Positions 8,383 to 16,950 of a DNA stretch of 64,000 nucleotides are shown here, piece by piece. Below the pieces are notes generated by a model. The model was not told the DNA's origin, did not search any database, and saw only the letters and a program-made list of their open reading frames with translations. Numbering within the stretch: position 1 is the stretch's first letter; every line of letters starts with the position of its first letter. The position numbers and the translations under genes were made by a program. The stretch comes from Mucilaginibacter lacusdianchii (GTDB lineage Bacteria; Bacteroidota; Bacteroidia; Sphingobacteriales; Sphingobacteriaceae): positions 682,001-746,000 of the forward strand of contig NZ_WSRW01000002.1 in assembly GCF_009770985.1 (NCBI RefSeq). Reading direction: 5' to 3'.

Positions 8383-9546
8383 TTAATTTGCTTTGTCAGT
8401 TATAGGGTCTGGAGGTGCAGGATGAGCCGGATCATAAACAGCCACACTTACCCTGGAATCGGCGCAGCCATAATATAAATACCACTTATGTTTAAACCAT
8501 GCCATGCCTTCAATAAATACTGTTCCGTTTACGTATTGTCCACTTTTTTCAAAGGGCTGCATGGGGCGCAAAAAGGGTACGTTGAGTCTGTCTACCAATT
8601 TCGTTGGATCTGTTTTACTGAAAAGCATTTGCCCCGCGCAGTATGAATTGCCGTTAAACCTTTTATCTCCTCCATCACCCGGATGATTTTTACCATTATA
8701 AAACAGGATTATCCCCTTATCAGTAAGTATAGCCGGAGGACCGCATTCGGTGAGGTCACTGTCAAAATAGCCGGGCCTTGTTGCAGCAAGCACTTTCAAC
8801 TTTCCTTGATTATCGGTTATCGGTGTCCAGTCTACCAGGTTAGTTGATGTTGCACCATAAACGGCATTTTCTCCCCAGTACATAAAATACTTGCCGTTCA
8901 CTTTTGCAACTACTTGTTTATCATTTTTGACATGTGTAAGTATCGATGCCGATTTGTGCGGGATATTAAAAAATTTGCCTTTGTACGCATCCTGAAAAAT
9001 GGGACCATGTTTTTTCCACTGTATTAAATCTTTTGAGGTAGCTACCCCCAACCTTGGTGTTTTACGGTTCCATTGCGTGTAAAAAACCACGTAAGTGCCA
9101 TCCTCAGTAACAGCTACGCGTGGATCTTCGCAGCCACCCGACCATTCATATTCTTTTTGCGAATCATTGGCCGGATATAACACCGGTTTATTTTTACGGG
9201 TAAAATGTAAACCATCGCTACTTTCGGCATAACCCAAACGTGAAGTACGCATACCAATCTTCACACCGGTTTTATCCTCTGAGCGATAAAGTACTACTAC
9301 TTTGCCATTTTTAACAGCGGCAGCAGGATTAAAGGTGTCATTAGCCTCCCAATGAACTAACTTTTTGCTCATCGGATCCAGAAACTGTGACGATGCATCA
9401 GGCGAAATAATGGGATTGATATTTGCCGGTCTGGCAAAGCCGCCAAAAGCCCATTCGGGCAATACACTTTTGTTTTGACCGATGGCAAAATGGCCGCATA
9501 AAAGCAGCCCGATTCCACCTGTAAATTCAAGTAAACGTTTGTTCAT
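8383..9546 (-). CDS. Secreted GH130-like five-bladed beta-propeller glycosidase/phosphorylase
   Basis: The preferred start at 9546 gives 387 residues with a signal peptide (MNKRLLEFTGGIGLLL ... AIGQ); a longer frame begins 26 codons earlier but would bury the signal sequence. The propeller carries GH130 hallmarks: 'NPAAAVKNGKVVVLYR' (about 73-88), 'SRLGYAESSDGLHF' (102-115), 'GGCEDPRV' with candidate catalytic Asp141, and 'YYGCADSRVSVAV' near the C-terminus. GH130 enzymes are beta-mannoside phosphorylases or, in some clades, hydrolases; phosphate-binding residues cannot be judged by eye. GH43/GH32-type propellers are the alternative, but the EDPR context favours GH130. It diverges from the PHP metallohydrolase gene across a 339-bp region. 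Confidence 0.75.
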   Translation of the reverse strand: MNKRLLEFTGGIGLLLCGHFAIGQNKSVLPEWAFGGFARPANINPIISPDASSQFLDPMSKKLVHWEANDTFNPAAAVKNGKVVVLYRSEDKTGVKIGMRTSRLGYAESSDGLHFTRKNKPVLYPANDSQKEYEWSGGCEDPRVAVTEDGTYVVFYTQWNRKTPRLGVATSKDLIQWKKHGPIFQDAYKGKFFNIPHKSASILTHVKNDKQVVAKVNGKYFMYWGENAVYGATSTNLVDWTPITDNQGKLKVLAATRPGYFDSDLTECGPPAILTDKGIILFYNGKNHPGDGGDKRFNGNSYCAGQMLFSKTDPTKLVDRLNVPFLRPMQPFEKSGQYVNGTVFIEGMAWFKHKWYLYYGCADSRVSVAVYDPAHPAPPDPITDKAN

Positions 9547-9885
9547 GATTTGCCGTTTATTAGATTTATTTATGAAATTTAATACTCTGAAGGTGTGCAG
9601 AGCATTAAATAATTGGTAATACAATATAGATAATAAAAGCAGTTATACAAATCTGTTGAGAGCGGATTAATGTAAAACAATATCAAAGTACTGCTATCCA
9701 TATATCGCATCTAAGCCTGGTGAAGTTTTAAGCCATACAATTAATTTCAGTAGCAGTTCTCATCACACTATACATCCGTTGTACATTCTCTTCATTGGGG
9801 TTTAACAATTATATAATACTAATAAACTAGGTTGCCGCCTGTTTACAAAAGCGTTTACCACTAACAGTTAAACTTCAAATACCTT
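9547..9885. other. Divergent intergenic region, GH130-like / PHP genes
   Basis: About 339 bp without a gene, between two divergently transcribed genes for secreted enzymes. It should contain both promoters. It is AT-rich, and I see no strong palindrome or RNA element. Confidence 0.5.
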
Positions 9886-11154
9886 ATGAAACTTTTCACT
9901 GCTACCTATCTTCACTCATGCAGTAGTTCATCAAAAAAGAAATATCTATCAAAACGAATCAAAAGTGGTATCATCACGTTTGGAGTGACTATTGCCAGTT
10001 GCTTTGGCAATGCAGCACTGGCACAATCGGGCCATGATAACCCCTGGGCAATGGCCGAACTGGGCACTTTGCCACCGATTGCCAGTTTGAAAGATGGCGT
10101 TTGGCTGAAGGGCGATTTGCATGTACATTCCCGACACAGTAAGGAATCTACTAATAATCCTGTTTCAAAAATCATCCGGTTTTCTAAGTCAGTGGGTATG
10201 GATTATATCTGTATTACCGACCATGATAATCATGTAAACGGAGATGTTGCACATAACACCTGGGCCGACCCCGAATTCAAATCCGACTCGCTGTTGTTAC
10301 TGTATGGTGCAGAATGGACCACTACCAGGGGGCACGGCAATGTTTTTTCGGCCCAACCTTACGATCATCAACGTTTATTTGATGTACGCGACCAGCGCGA
10401 CGTGGTCATTGGCGCAATTAAGAAAGGTTTAGGCATACACTTATCGGCCAACCACCCCAGCGGAAAAGACCATTTCGGCTATTCGTACGATATGGTAAAC
10501 TCTATTGAAGTTTGGAATTCGGTGCTCTGGGGCAATAATGCCAATGCCATCATGATATGGGATGATATGTTATCATCTGGCCGTAAGCTTACTGGCCGGG
10601 GTGGCAGTGATGCCCACCATGGTACACCAGACACACCCGACAAGGCAACGGCAAACAGTGGCCAAGCCAAAGCCAATTATGTGGGCACCCCAACCACTTG
10701 GGTATTTGCAACCGGCCGCAATTCACAGGCTGTGGTTGATGCGCTTACTAACGGGCGGGTATCTATCAGCGCAAACCCCTATGCGCCACGGGTTGAATTT
10801 TATGCCGACCTAAACCAAGACAAAAAGTTGGACATGATGATGGGCGACAACGCAAAGGCTACTGGCAAGCCCGTTAACTTTAGAGTTCATCTTAGCGGCA
10901 ATAATGCAGTAGAGAACACTTATACCATAACTATCATCAAAAATGGAAGCACATTTGGCACTTACCAGGCAACCGGCAAAACGCCCAAAATTGAATTTAC
11001 TGATACCCCGGCAACAACCGGCCGTACTTATTATCGTGTAACCGTTGAAGGGCCGGCTACACCTTACCCACAAGTACCCAACGCCATGGCATTAGAGGGT
11101 AAAATGGTAGCTTTATCAAACCCAATATATTTCAATTTCGATCCGAATTTTTAA
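9886..11154 (+). CDS. Secreted PHP-domain metallohydrolase (CehA/McbA family)
   Basis: The 422-residue protein has an N-terminal signal region ending near 'NAALAQ' (about 42-47). The PHP metal-binding motifs follow in order: 'GDLHVHSRHS' (about 76-85), 'TDHDNH' (111-116), 'GAEWTT' (near 143), 'SANHPSG' (near 188) and 'GGSDAHHG' (near 240). These would bind two or three divalent metals for phosphoester or ester/carbamate hydrolysis. The C-terminal part (about 305-420) looks like an Ig-like beta domain. Family members act on phosphodiesters, phosphotriesters or carbamates, so the substrate is not fixed. It lies next to a phosphoesterase and a PI-PLC-like gene, which favours organophosphate work. 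The start could be a later Met but none is obviously better. Confidence 0.85.
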   Translation: MKLFTATYLHSCSSSSKKKYLSKRIKSGIITFGVTIASCFGNAALAQSGHDNPWAMAELGTLPPIASLKDGVWLKGDLHVHSRHSKESTNNPVSKIIRFSKSVGMDYICITDHDNHVNGDVAHNTWADPEFKSDSLLLLYGAEWTTTRGHGNVFSAQPYDHQRLFDVRDQRDVVIGAIKKGLGIHLSANHPSGKDHFGYSYDMVNSIEVWNSVLWGNNANAIMIWDDMLSSGRKLTGRGGSDAHHGTPDTPDKATANSGQAKANYVGTPTTWVFATGRNSQAVVDALTNGRVSISANPYAPRVEFYADLNQDKKLDMMMGDNAKATGKPVNFRVHLSGNNAVENTYTITIIKNGSTFGTYQATGKTPKIEFTDTPATTGRTYYRVTVEGPATPYPQVPNAMALEGKMVALSNPIYFNFDPNF

Positions 11155-11276
11155 TAAGATAATACTCTTTGTTTAAAGTTAAACTGTACTACGTCGCGCA
11201 ATTTGGAACCAAACTAACTTCTGCGAAAATCTCACAAAATAGCACTTAACCTTCCGTTAATAAAAAAGATGTAATT

Positions 11277-11311
11277 TGCAGGCTTAGTGATGGGTTATCA
11301 CTAAGCCTGCA
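11277..11311. promoter_or_regulatory. 15-bp hairpin in leader of phosphoesterase gene
   Basis: Arms 11277-11291 and 11297-11311 are perfectly complementary with loop GGGTT. The hairpin sits 33 bp before the ATG at 11345 and about 120 bp after the PHP gene stop. A -7-like GTAATTTGC overlaps the left arm. It may terminate the PHP transcript, or form a structured 5' leader of the next gene. No immediate U-run follows. Confidence 0.5.
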
Positions 11312-11344
11312 TTCATTTATACACTAACATACACAAGCCATACC

Positions 11345-14068
11345 ATGAAAAATAATTGCACTGGCTTATACTATCTCGCACTGCTATTACCGGTTTGCTT
11401 TGGCTGTCATTCATTTTTTCAAAGAGACAAAGGTCAAAACAATCAGGAAACCATTAATCATCATGCGTCTTATGATGACAGTACGCTTAACCGCAACACG
11501 TTGCCGGTAATGATGCCATTCAACCGCATTATTGACCCGGCGGGAAAGCTGATTGTTTATGGCAGCCCGGAACTGGAAAATCATAGCCTTGATTTAAAGC
11601 CTATACCCGGAACAGATTTGTTAGCGGTAGAAGACCGTTACGGTATCGCCATCCTCACCCCCAGTCAGCAAAAAGTGGTGGCACGTTGGAGCTATCCTGA
11701 TGATCAACGCTTTAAATCGTTGATGAGTACTTACTCGGGCATAGACGTGGTTCAGGTAAATAACAAAACGCAGATTTATTGGAGTGCCGCCAGTGGCGAT
11801 AGCCATCAGTCGGTTGTATTTAAGGCAGAATGGGATGGCGGCAAGCTACAAATTGCAGATACTTTTACTTTTGTACCCGAGGCCCCTTCGCCGCTAGCAC
11901 TGCCAAATGAGCTAAAAGTAAATCTTGAAAATGGCAAACCCTATTTGTATGTGGTGTTAAACGGCAACAACCGCTTGGTAAAAATTAACTTGTCCGACAG
12001 AAGCACTGTATGGTCGGTACCTACAGGTGTGGCTCCTTATGGTATTACCATAACTAATAACAAAGCCTTTGTAACCAACTGGGGCGGCAATACGCCCGAC
12101 GGAAAAAGCCAGGAAACAGCCGGTGTACCGTATGGCGCTGTAAATATTAACCCAACCACGGGCGCTACTCAGGCAGGCTCAGTAGCTGTCATAGACCTAA
12201 GTAATGGCAAAACATTAAAGACTATCACGGTTGGGCTTCACCCGAACGATATTATTACCAGTGCTGACGGAAAATATATTTATACCGCCAATGGCAACAG
12301 CGACGATGTGACGGTAATTAACACTCAAAACTTAAGTGTTGCCGAAAACATATCGGTTAAAATTAACCCAGGTAAGCAGGGATTCATCGGTGATTCGCCC
12401 AACGCGCTAGCCATTACACCGGATGGTTCACGGCTTTATGTAGCCAATGGTATGGATAATGCTGTGGCTGTGGTTCAGTTAGGTGCTAAGGCCGGTGGCA
12501 ATGGTACCAGCCGCTTACAAGGCTTTATCCCTACCGAGGCTTATCCAGGCGGATTGGCCTTACTAAACCAAACGCTTTATGTAACCAATTTGGAAGGTGA
12601 AGGCGCAAGGGTAAATAGCCGAGAAATGAAGGGTGCCGACAAAGAAACAGCCGAAGTTAAAGAAGGCGCTTACAACTCTCATCGTCAAAGGGCTACCCTT
12701 TCAATTATTGATGTGCCCGATGATAAGCAACTTGAGGCGCATACCCAAAAGGTAAAAGCGTTGATGCTAAACTTCAGAACGGAGCTGGCCCGGTTGTCTC
12801 CCCGTAAAAATCAACCCGCCAGACCCATGCCCGAGCGTATTGGCGAGCCGTCCATTTTTAAGCATGTAATTTACATTATTAAAGAAAACCGCACTTACGA
12901 CCAGGTACTGGGCGATATGACCGAAGGTCGTGGGCAAAAAGAGCTTTGCCTTTACGGTGATGCGATAACACCTAATCAACATCAATTAGCACGTAACTTC
13001 GTTTTGCTGGATAATTACTATGCATCAGGCAAATGCTCGGCCGAGGGCCATCAATGGACAGATGCCGGTATGGTTACTGATTACATCGAGAAAAACGTTC
13101 GCGCTTGGTTCCGAAGCTACCCGCATGTGCAAACTGATGCCATGGTATACAGCCAAAAAGGATTTATTTGGAATAATGCGGCAGATCATGGCAAAAGTGT
13201 ACGTATATACGGCGAAGCCAGCATTCCAAAAATTGACTCAAAATTGAGCTGGACTGATATTTATGAAAACTACAAAGCCGGTAAGCCTTTAAGCTTTACC
13301 AATACCACTACCATCTCCAGGGTACGCCCATGGTTATCGCCCAACTATCCGGGATCTGATTACTTAAAGATTACAGACCAATTGCGTGCCGATGCCTTTA
13401 TCAAAGAACTGAAAGAATATGAGTCGCGCCCCGGTGATGCCTTTCCGCAGCTTTCGGTAATGGCACTATCTACCGACCATACTACCGGTACCCGTCCGGG
13501 CATGCCCACCCCACGCGCCATGATTGCCGATAACGATTTGGCATTAGGACGCATTATTGAGGCCATTAGCAAAAGCCGCTTTTGGAAAAATACTGTAATT
13601 TTTGTTACCGAGGATGATTCACAAGCCGGCTGGGATCATGTTTCTGCTTATCGTACTACAAGCTTTGTTATCAGTCCGTACAGCCAGTTACAAAAAACGG
13701 TTTCTACCAACTATAACCAAACCTGTATGGTGCGTTCCATTGAACAAATTTTGGGAATCCCGCCAATGAATTTGTTAGATGCAACTGCTTTACCAATGTT
13801 CGATTGCTTTAGCAACCGGGCATCATTACAAGCTTTTGCCAGCAAAAAAAATAACGTGCCTTTAAACGAAATGAACCCGAGCCTGTCGGCCTTAAAAGGC
13901 AAAGCGCTATATTATGCCAAACAATCATTACGGCCCGAATACAATCACATAGATGGCGGAAATGACGATATCTTAAACCGCATACTTTGGTACAGTAGCA
14001 AAGGTACAAAAGTATATCCGGCACATCTTGCCGGTAAGGCTGAAGATGACGACGACGATGATGATTAA
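11345..14068 (+). CDS. Lipoprotein with YncE-like beta-propeller and phosphoesterase (AlkP/PLC) domain
   Basis: The 907-residue protein has a lipoprotein signal (cysteine near 21 in 'LPVCFGC'). Residues about 80-455 form a YVTN/YncE-like propeller with repeats such as 'PNDIITSADGKYIYTANGNS'. Residues about 505-860 match the phosphoesterase family that includes non-specific phospholipase C and acid phosphatases: 'KENRTYDQVLGD' (513-524) holds the nucleophile region, then 'DNYYASGKCSAEGHQWTDAG', and later 'VTEDDSQAGWDHVSAYRT'. It likely hydrolyses phosphomono- or phosphodiesters at the cell surface. The tail ends in seven consecutive aspartates after AE, possibly a Ca2+-binding or surface tail. 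It converges on the PI-PLC-like gene. Substrate is inferred, not shown. Confidence 0.88.
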   Translation: MKNNCTGLYYLALLLPVCFGCHSFFQRDKGQNNQETINHHASYDDSTLNRNTLPVMMPFNRIIDPAGKLIVYGSPELENHSLDLKPIPGTDLLAVEDRYGIAILTPSQQKVVARWSYPDDQRFKSLMSTYSGIDVVQVNNKTQIYWSAASGDSHQSVVFKAEWDGGKLQIADTFTFVPEAPSPLALPNELKVNLENGKPYLYVVLNGNNRLVKINLSDRSTVWSVPTGVAPYGITITNNKAFVTNWGGNTPDGKSQETAGVPYGAVNINPTTGATQAGSVAVIDLSNGKTLKTITVGLHPNDIITSADGKYIYTANGNSDDVTVINTQNLSVAENISVKINPGKQGFIGDSPNALAITPDGSRLYVANGMDNAVAVVQLGAKAGGNGTSRLQGFIPTEAYPGGLALLNQTLYVTNLEGEGARVNSREMKGADKETAEVKEGAYNSHRQRATLSIIDVPDDKQLEAHTQKVKALMLNFRTELARLSPRKNQPARPMPERIGEPSIFKHVIYIIKENRTYDQVLGDMTEGRGQKELCLYGDAITPNQHQLARNFVLLDNYYASGKCSAEGHQWTDAGMVTDYIEKNVRAWFRSYPHVQTDAMVYSQKGFIWNNAADHGKSVRIYGEASIPKIDSKLSWTDIYENYKAGKPLSFTNTTTISRVRPWLSPNYPGSDYLKITDQLRADAFIKELKEYESRPGDAFPQLSVMALSTDHTTGTRPGMPTPRAMIADNDLALGRIIEAISKSRFWKNTVIFVTEDDSQAGWDHVSAYRTTSFVISPYSQLQKTVSTNYNQTCMVRSIEQILGIPPMNLLDATALPMFDCFSNRASLQAFASKKNNVPLNEMNPSLSALKGKALYYAKQSLRPEYNHIDGGNDDILNRILWYSSKGTKVYPAHLAGKAEDDDDDDD

Positions 14069-14093
14069 CGTATTCTAACCTTAATTTAAACAC

Positions 14094-14143
14094 AAACCCA
14101 CTTCTATCAAATGGTATCAGCACTATTTGATGGAAGTGGGTTT
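14094..14143. terminator. Bidirectional terminator between phosphoesterase and PI-PLC-like genes
   Basis: Arms 14094-14112 and 14125-14143 pair over 19 bp with one G-T wobble, flanked by an A-rich left side and ATTTTT on the right. It lies between two convergent stops, so it can terminate both transcripts. Confidence 0.85.
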
Positions 14144-14174
14144 ATTTTTCCAGTTATAATTTGTTGGCTTTATT

Positions 14175-15263
14175 TTACTTGCTTTTTGACGCCGTTGCAT
14201 CGGATGTAAACAGCGGATTAACTCTGAAGTATTTGCTGTTTCCATCAAATCGCACTACATAATCTGATTTAAAATGAGTGCTTTTGAGGTAATAATCGGT
14301 AGTAACTATTTGTGCACCTGAATTAAATGCAGCCTTCATATCCGATTGGTCATTGGCCCTGGCTTGTTGCGTATCTGCGTCTGCCCGTGTACGGATGATG
14401 TACCCTTTTTTAACCAGACCGCTAATCTCAGGATCTTTCGGATCGTTCCTGAACATCATTGCGGCCTCGGGCGTTCCCGGTTCTGCATTGGCAAACAGTA
14501 CACGTCCTTTTAAAGACGGATGCTCCGCTATGTATAAATCCCGCTTGGCATCTTTAGCATCCAGTAAAAAAATAAATTTTCCTTTTGCATTTTTAAGCGT
14601 TGGCCAGTTTTGATGCAATACGGCACTCTCCAGCGTTTCATATTTACCTCTTACCATATCTGGCGTAATCAAGTGTTCTTTGCCCAGATCATGTGAAATG
14701 GTACTGTCTAATTTGTCAAAAGCACGGGCTGTAAAAACTTCTGGAACGGTAAAGGTTGGGTTTTTAGACTTACCGTCTTTCGGTTCCAAGGTGATAAATA
14801 TGGGATAATGATCGGGATGAGCTTCGGACCATGCCTTTAAATCGCGCAGGCAGGCTTCAAACGTTAGGTAATGACTGCGAAAGTCTAACTCGGGCACATG
14901 CAGCATTTTAAAACCCGGCTTTAGCATAACCCTGGCCGTATCAAATGTTGGTTGATTTTTTGCCCAGTCCAACCCTTTAGGATGGGCGTATTTACCACCC
15001 TTATCGTCAATATAAGTATCTAATTCCAGGTTTAGTAACCCCATGTTTAGCTGGTCAATAATAGGAATATGCTCATAATCCAATTTAGCAGCCGATTCCA
15101 GATCCTGCTTTTGAAAAACCTTGAACAACGCCGGATCAATAGCCTTTTTATAACTATTATGCGAACCGATAACTTGAATTTTATTTATAGGCAAATTGTC
15201 GGGGTCGTTGCTTTTCAGCGTTAGTATTGCACCTACGGCAAGTAAAGCCAGTAAAGTTTTCAT
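14175..15263 (-). CDS. Ca2+-dependent phosphoinositide-specific phospholipase C-like enzyme
   Basis: The 362-residue secreted protein has a short N-terminal signal region. It has a PLC-like TIM-barrel pattern: 'VIGSHNSYKK' with catalytic His35, 'LNLELDTY' with candidate Ca2+ ligands Glu80 and Asp82, 'KMLHVPELDF' with second catalytic His122, then 'FITLEPKDG'. Family members split phosphatidylinositol or related glycerophospholipids into headgroup phosphate and diacylglycerol. It is the third gene of the minus-strand susC-susD unit (71 bp after susD, with a hairpin in the gap), so it probably acts on the same substrate as that transporter. Glycerophosphodiester phosphodiesterase is the main alternative fold, but the GSHNSYK start favours PLC. 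Confidence 0.85.
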   Translation of the reverse strand: MKTLLALLAVGAILTLKSNDPDNLPINKIQVIGSHNSYKKAIDPALFKVFQKQDLESAAKLDYEHIPIIDQLNMGLLNLELDTYIDDKGGKYAHPKGLDWAKNQPTFDTARVMLKPGFKMLHVPELDFRSHYLTFEACLRDLKAWSEAHPDHYPIFITLEPKDGKSKNPTFTVPEVFTARAFDKLDSTISHDLGKEHLITPDMVRGKYETLESAVLHQNWPTLKNAKGKFIFLLDAKDAKRDLYIAEHPSLKGRVLFANAEPGTPEAAMMFRNDPKDPEISGLVKKGYIIRTRADADTQQARANDQSDMKAAFNSGAQIVTTDYYLKSTHFKSDYVVRFDGNSKYFRVNPLFTSDATASKSK

Positions 15264-15282
15264 AGTTCTTTTAAATTAAACA

Positions 15283-15310
15283 AGCATCTGCCTTTTTAGT
15301 GACAGATGCT
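15283..15310. promoter_or_regulatory. Intercistronic hairpin between susD and PI-PLC-like gene
   Basis: Arms AGCATCTG (15283-15290) and CAGATGCT (15303-15310) pair perfectly around a 12-nt loop. It sits inside the operon, so it may act as a partial terminator or RNA-stability element that lowers enzyme output relative to SusC/SusD. Confidence 0.5.
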
Positions 15311-15334
15311 ATATTTTAAAGTTAATTATTTGAA

Positions 15335-16927
15335 TTAATATCCGGGATTTTGTACCAGATTAGGATTGGTTTTTAACTCGGTAGATGGTATAGGATATAA
15401 TCTGCGAGTGAGCGCTTTGTTCATAGACAGGTTATCATTTGGTAATGGATATTCTATCTCAAACTGGTCAAAGCGGATCAAGTCATTCCGGCGCCATCCT
15501 TCCCAAGACAATTCGCGGGCCCGCTCATCCAACAAGCCTTGTAAGTCAACTGAAGCGGCCAAGTCGGCACCTGCACGTGCGCGTAACTTATTGACCAGCG
15601 CAACAGGCGTTTGCATTTCACCGTTTACGCTAGTAACGGCTGCACCTCTTAATTCGGCCTCAGCTTTCATTAAATAAACATCCGCCAAACGCAGTACAGG
15701 TATATCATTGCTATTTAAGCGGGTGGACTGTATCATGGTCGGATCGGGATAATATTTGATAGAACGTATCCCCTCTGACTGGCTGGCTATGGTATTTCCC
15801 AAGTCCATAGGTTTACCTGGTACCAGTACCAGTTGTGGTGTAATATTAATTTGCGTAGTAGTGCCCGGATAATATACCGGTTGATTGGTAAAGCCACCGT
15901 TTCCATCAGGATAATACTGCGGGCCAACCAGCCAGGTTTTAGTCCGAAAATCGTTCGGGATGTTAAATCGGTTATAAAACTCCGGCGTGGTGCTCATGGC
16001 AATACTTATACCCACATTAAACCCATAAGCTTGTACCAGGTAATAGAAAAAGCCGAAACGGGTAAACTGGTTTCCGGGTATTTGCTGATCGTAAGGTACA
16101 GCAAAAATTGTTTCATTAATCTGCGGACCATTGTTAGGCAAGAAAACATCCCGGTAACGGGTATCCAACGAATAATTTTTATTGTTCTGAACACTGTCTG
16201 CCATGGTTACCACATCCTGGTAGCGTGTGGTGCCGGTGTATACACCCGAATTCAGGTACATTTTAGCCAGCAGCGCAAACACCATTCCACGGGTTGGACG
16301 CCCATACTGCAATGTATTTGTAGCCGAGTTATTGGTTTTAGCAGGCAACAACGGCAAAACAGCTTTCAATTCAGTTTCTATAAATTCGAACACTTTGGCC
16401 CTACTTTGTGTAGCCGGCGGCGTGTTTACCGGAAAATCGGTGATGATGGGTACGTTTCCGTATAAATCCATCGCAAAAAAATAGTACAAAGCACGCATTG
16501 CTCTGATTTCGGCAATAGTTGCACTTTTTACAGCATCCGACGATGTAGAAGAATTTACTACCGTAAGCAAGCGATTACAAGTGTTAATACCGCTAAAAGC
16601 CCACTGCCATACGCCAATTACATTGGCATGGTCAAATGTCCAAGTATGGTAATGTAACTGGCGGTATTGGCCACCGTCGTCAAAGTTACCATCACGGGCA
16701 GGGATAATGGCTTCATCTGTTGATAGCTCTTGCATGCGCCAATAAGGTACACCGTAGCTTGACGACAAATTGGAATACATGGTGCCCAGTAAGGCTGTAT
16801 AATCGGAGTTGGTTGTTGGAAAGTTAGATTTTACGTATTGCGATTCTACCTTAACATCCAGTTTGGTGCAGGAAAACAAGGCCGTTAAGGCGGCTATACC
16901 GGCTACCGTTAAATATAATTTTTTCAT
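15335..16927 (-). CDS. SusD/RagB-family surface nutrient-binding lipoprotein
   Basis: The 530-residue lipoprotein begins 'MKKLYLTVAGIAALTALFSC' with lipobox cysteine followed by Thr-Lys. It has the SusD TPR-like core with 'EIRAMRALYYFFAMDLYGNV' around 145-165 and the C-terminal SusD motif 'LLDERARELSWEGWRRNDLI' around 470-490, ending in 'LVQNPGY'. SusD proteins bind the extracellular substrate and close over the SusC pore. It follows susC by 23 bp and precedes the PI-PLC-like gene. The ligand is unknown; context suggests an organophosphorus compound or phospholipid headgroup rather than a simple glycan. Confidence 0.97.
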   Translation of the reverse strand: MKKLYLTVAGIAALTALFSCTKLDVKVESQYVKSNFPTTNSDYTALLGTMYSNLSSSYGVPYWRMQELSTDEAIIPARDGNFDDGGQYRQLHYHTWTFDHANVIGVWQWAFSGINTCNRLLTVVNSSTSSDAVKSATIAEIRAMRALYYFFAMDLYGNVPIITDFPVNTPPATQSRAKVFEFIETELKAVLPLLPAKTNNSATNTLQYGRPTRGMVFALLAKMYLNSGVYTGTTRYQDVVTMADSVQNNKNYSLDTRYRDVFLPNNGPQINETIFAVPYDQQIPGNQFTRFGFFYYLVQAYGFNVGISIAMSTTPEFYNRFNIPNDFRTKTWLVGPQYYPDGNGGFTNQPVYYPGTTTQINITPQLVLVPGKPMDLGNTIASQSEGIRSIKYYPDPTMIQSTRLNSNDIPVLRLADVYLMKAEAELRGAAVTSVNGEMQTPVALVNKLRARAGADLAASVDLQGLLDERARELSWEGWRRNDLIRFDQFEIEYPLPNDNLSMNKALTRRLYPIPSTELKTNPNLVQNPGY

Positions 16928-16950
16928 AATCTTTAATCTCTAGTGCTTAA

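Noticed and set aside
15833..16465. 210-residue plus-strand open frame inside susD
   Set aside because: It lies antisense to a full SusD gene, has no recognisable domain, and its composition is that of a reverse-frame shadow.
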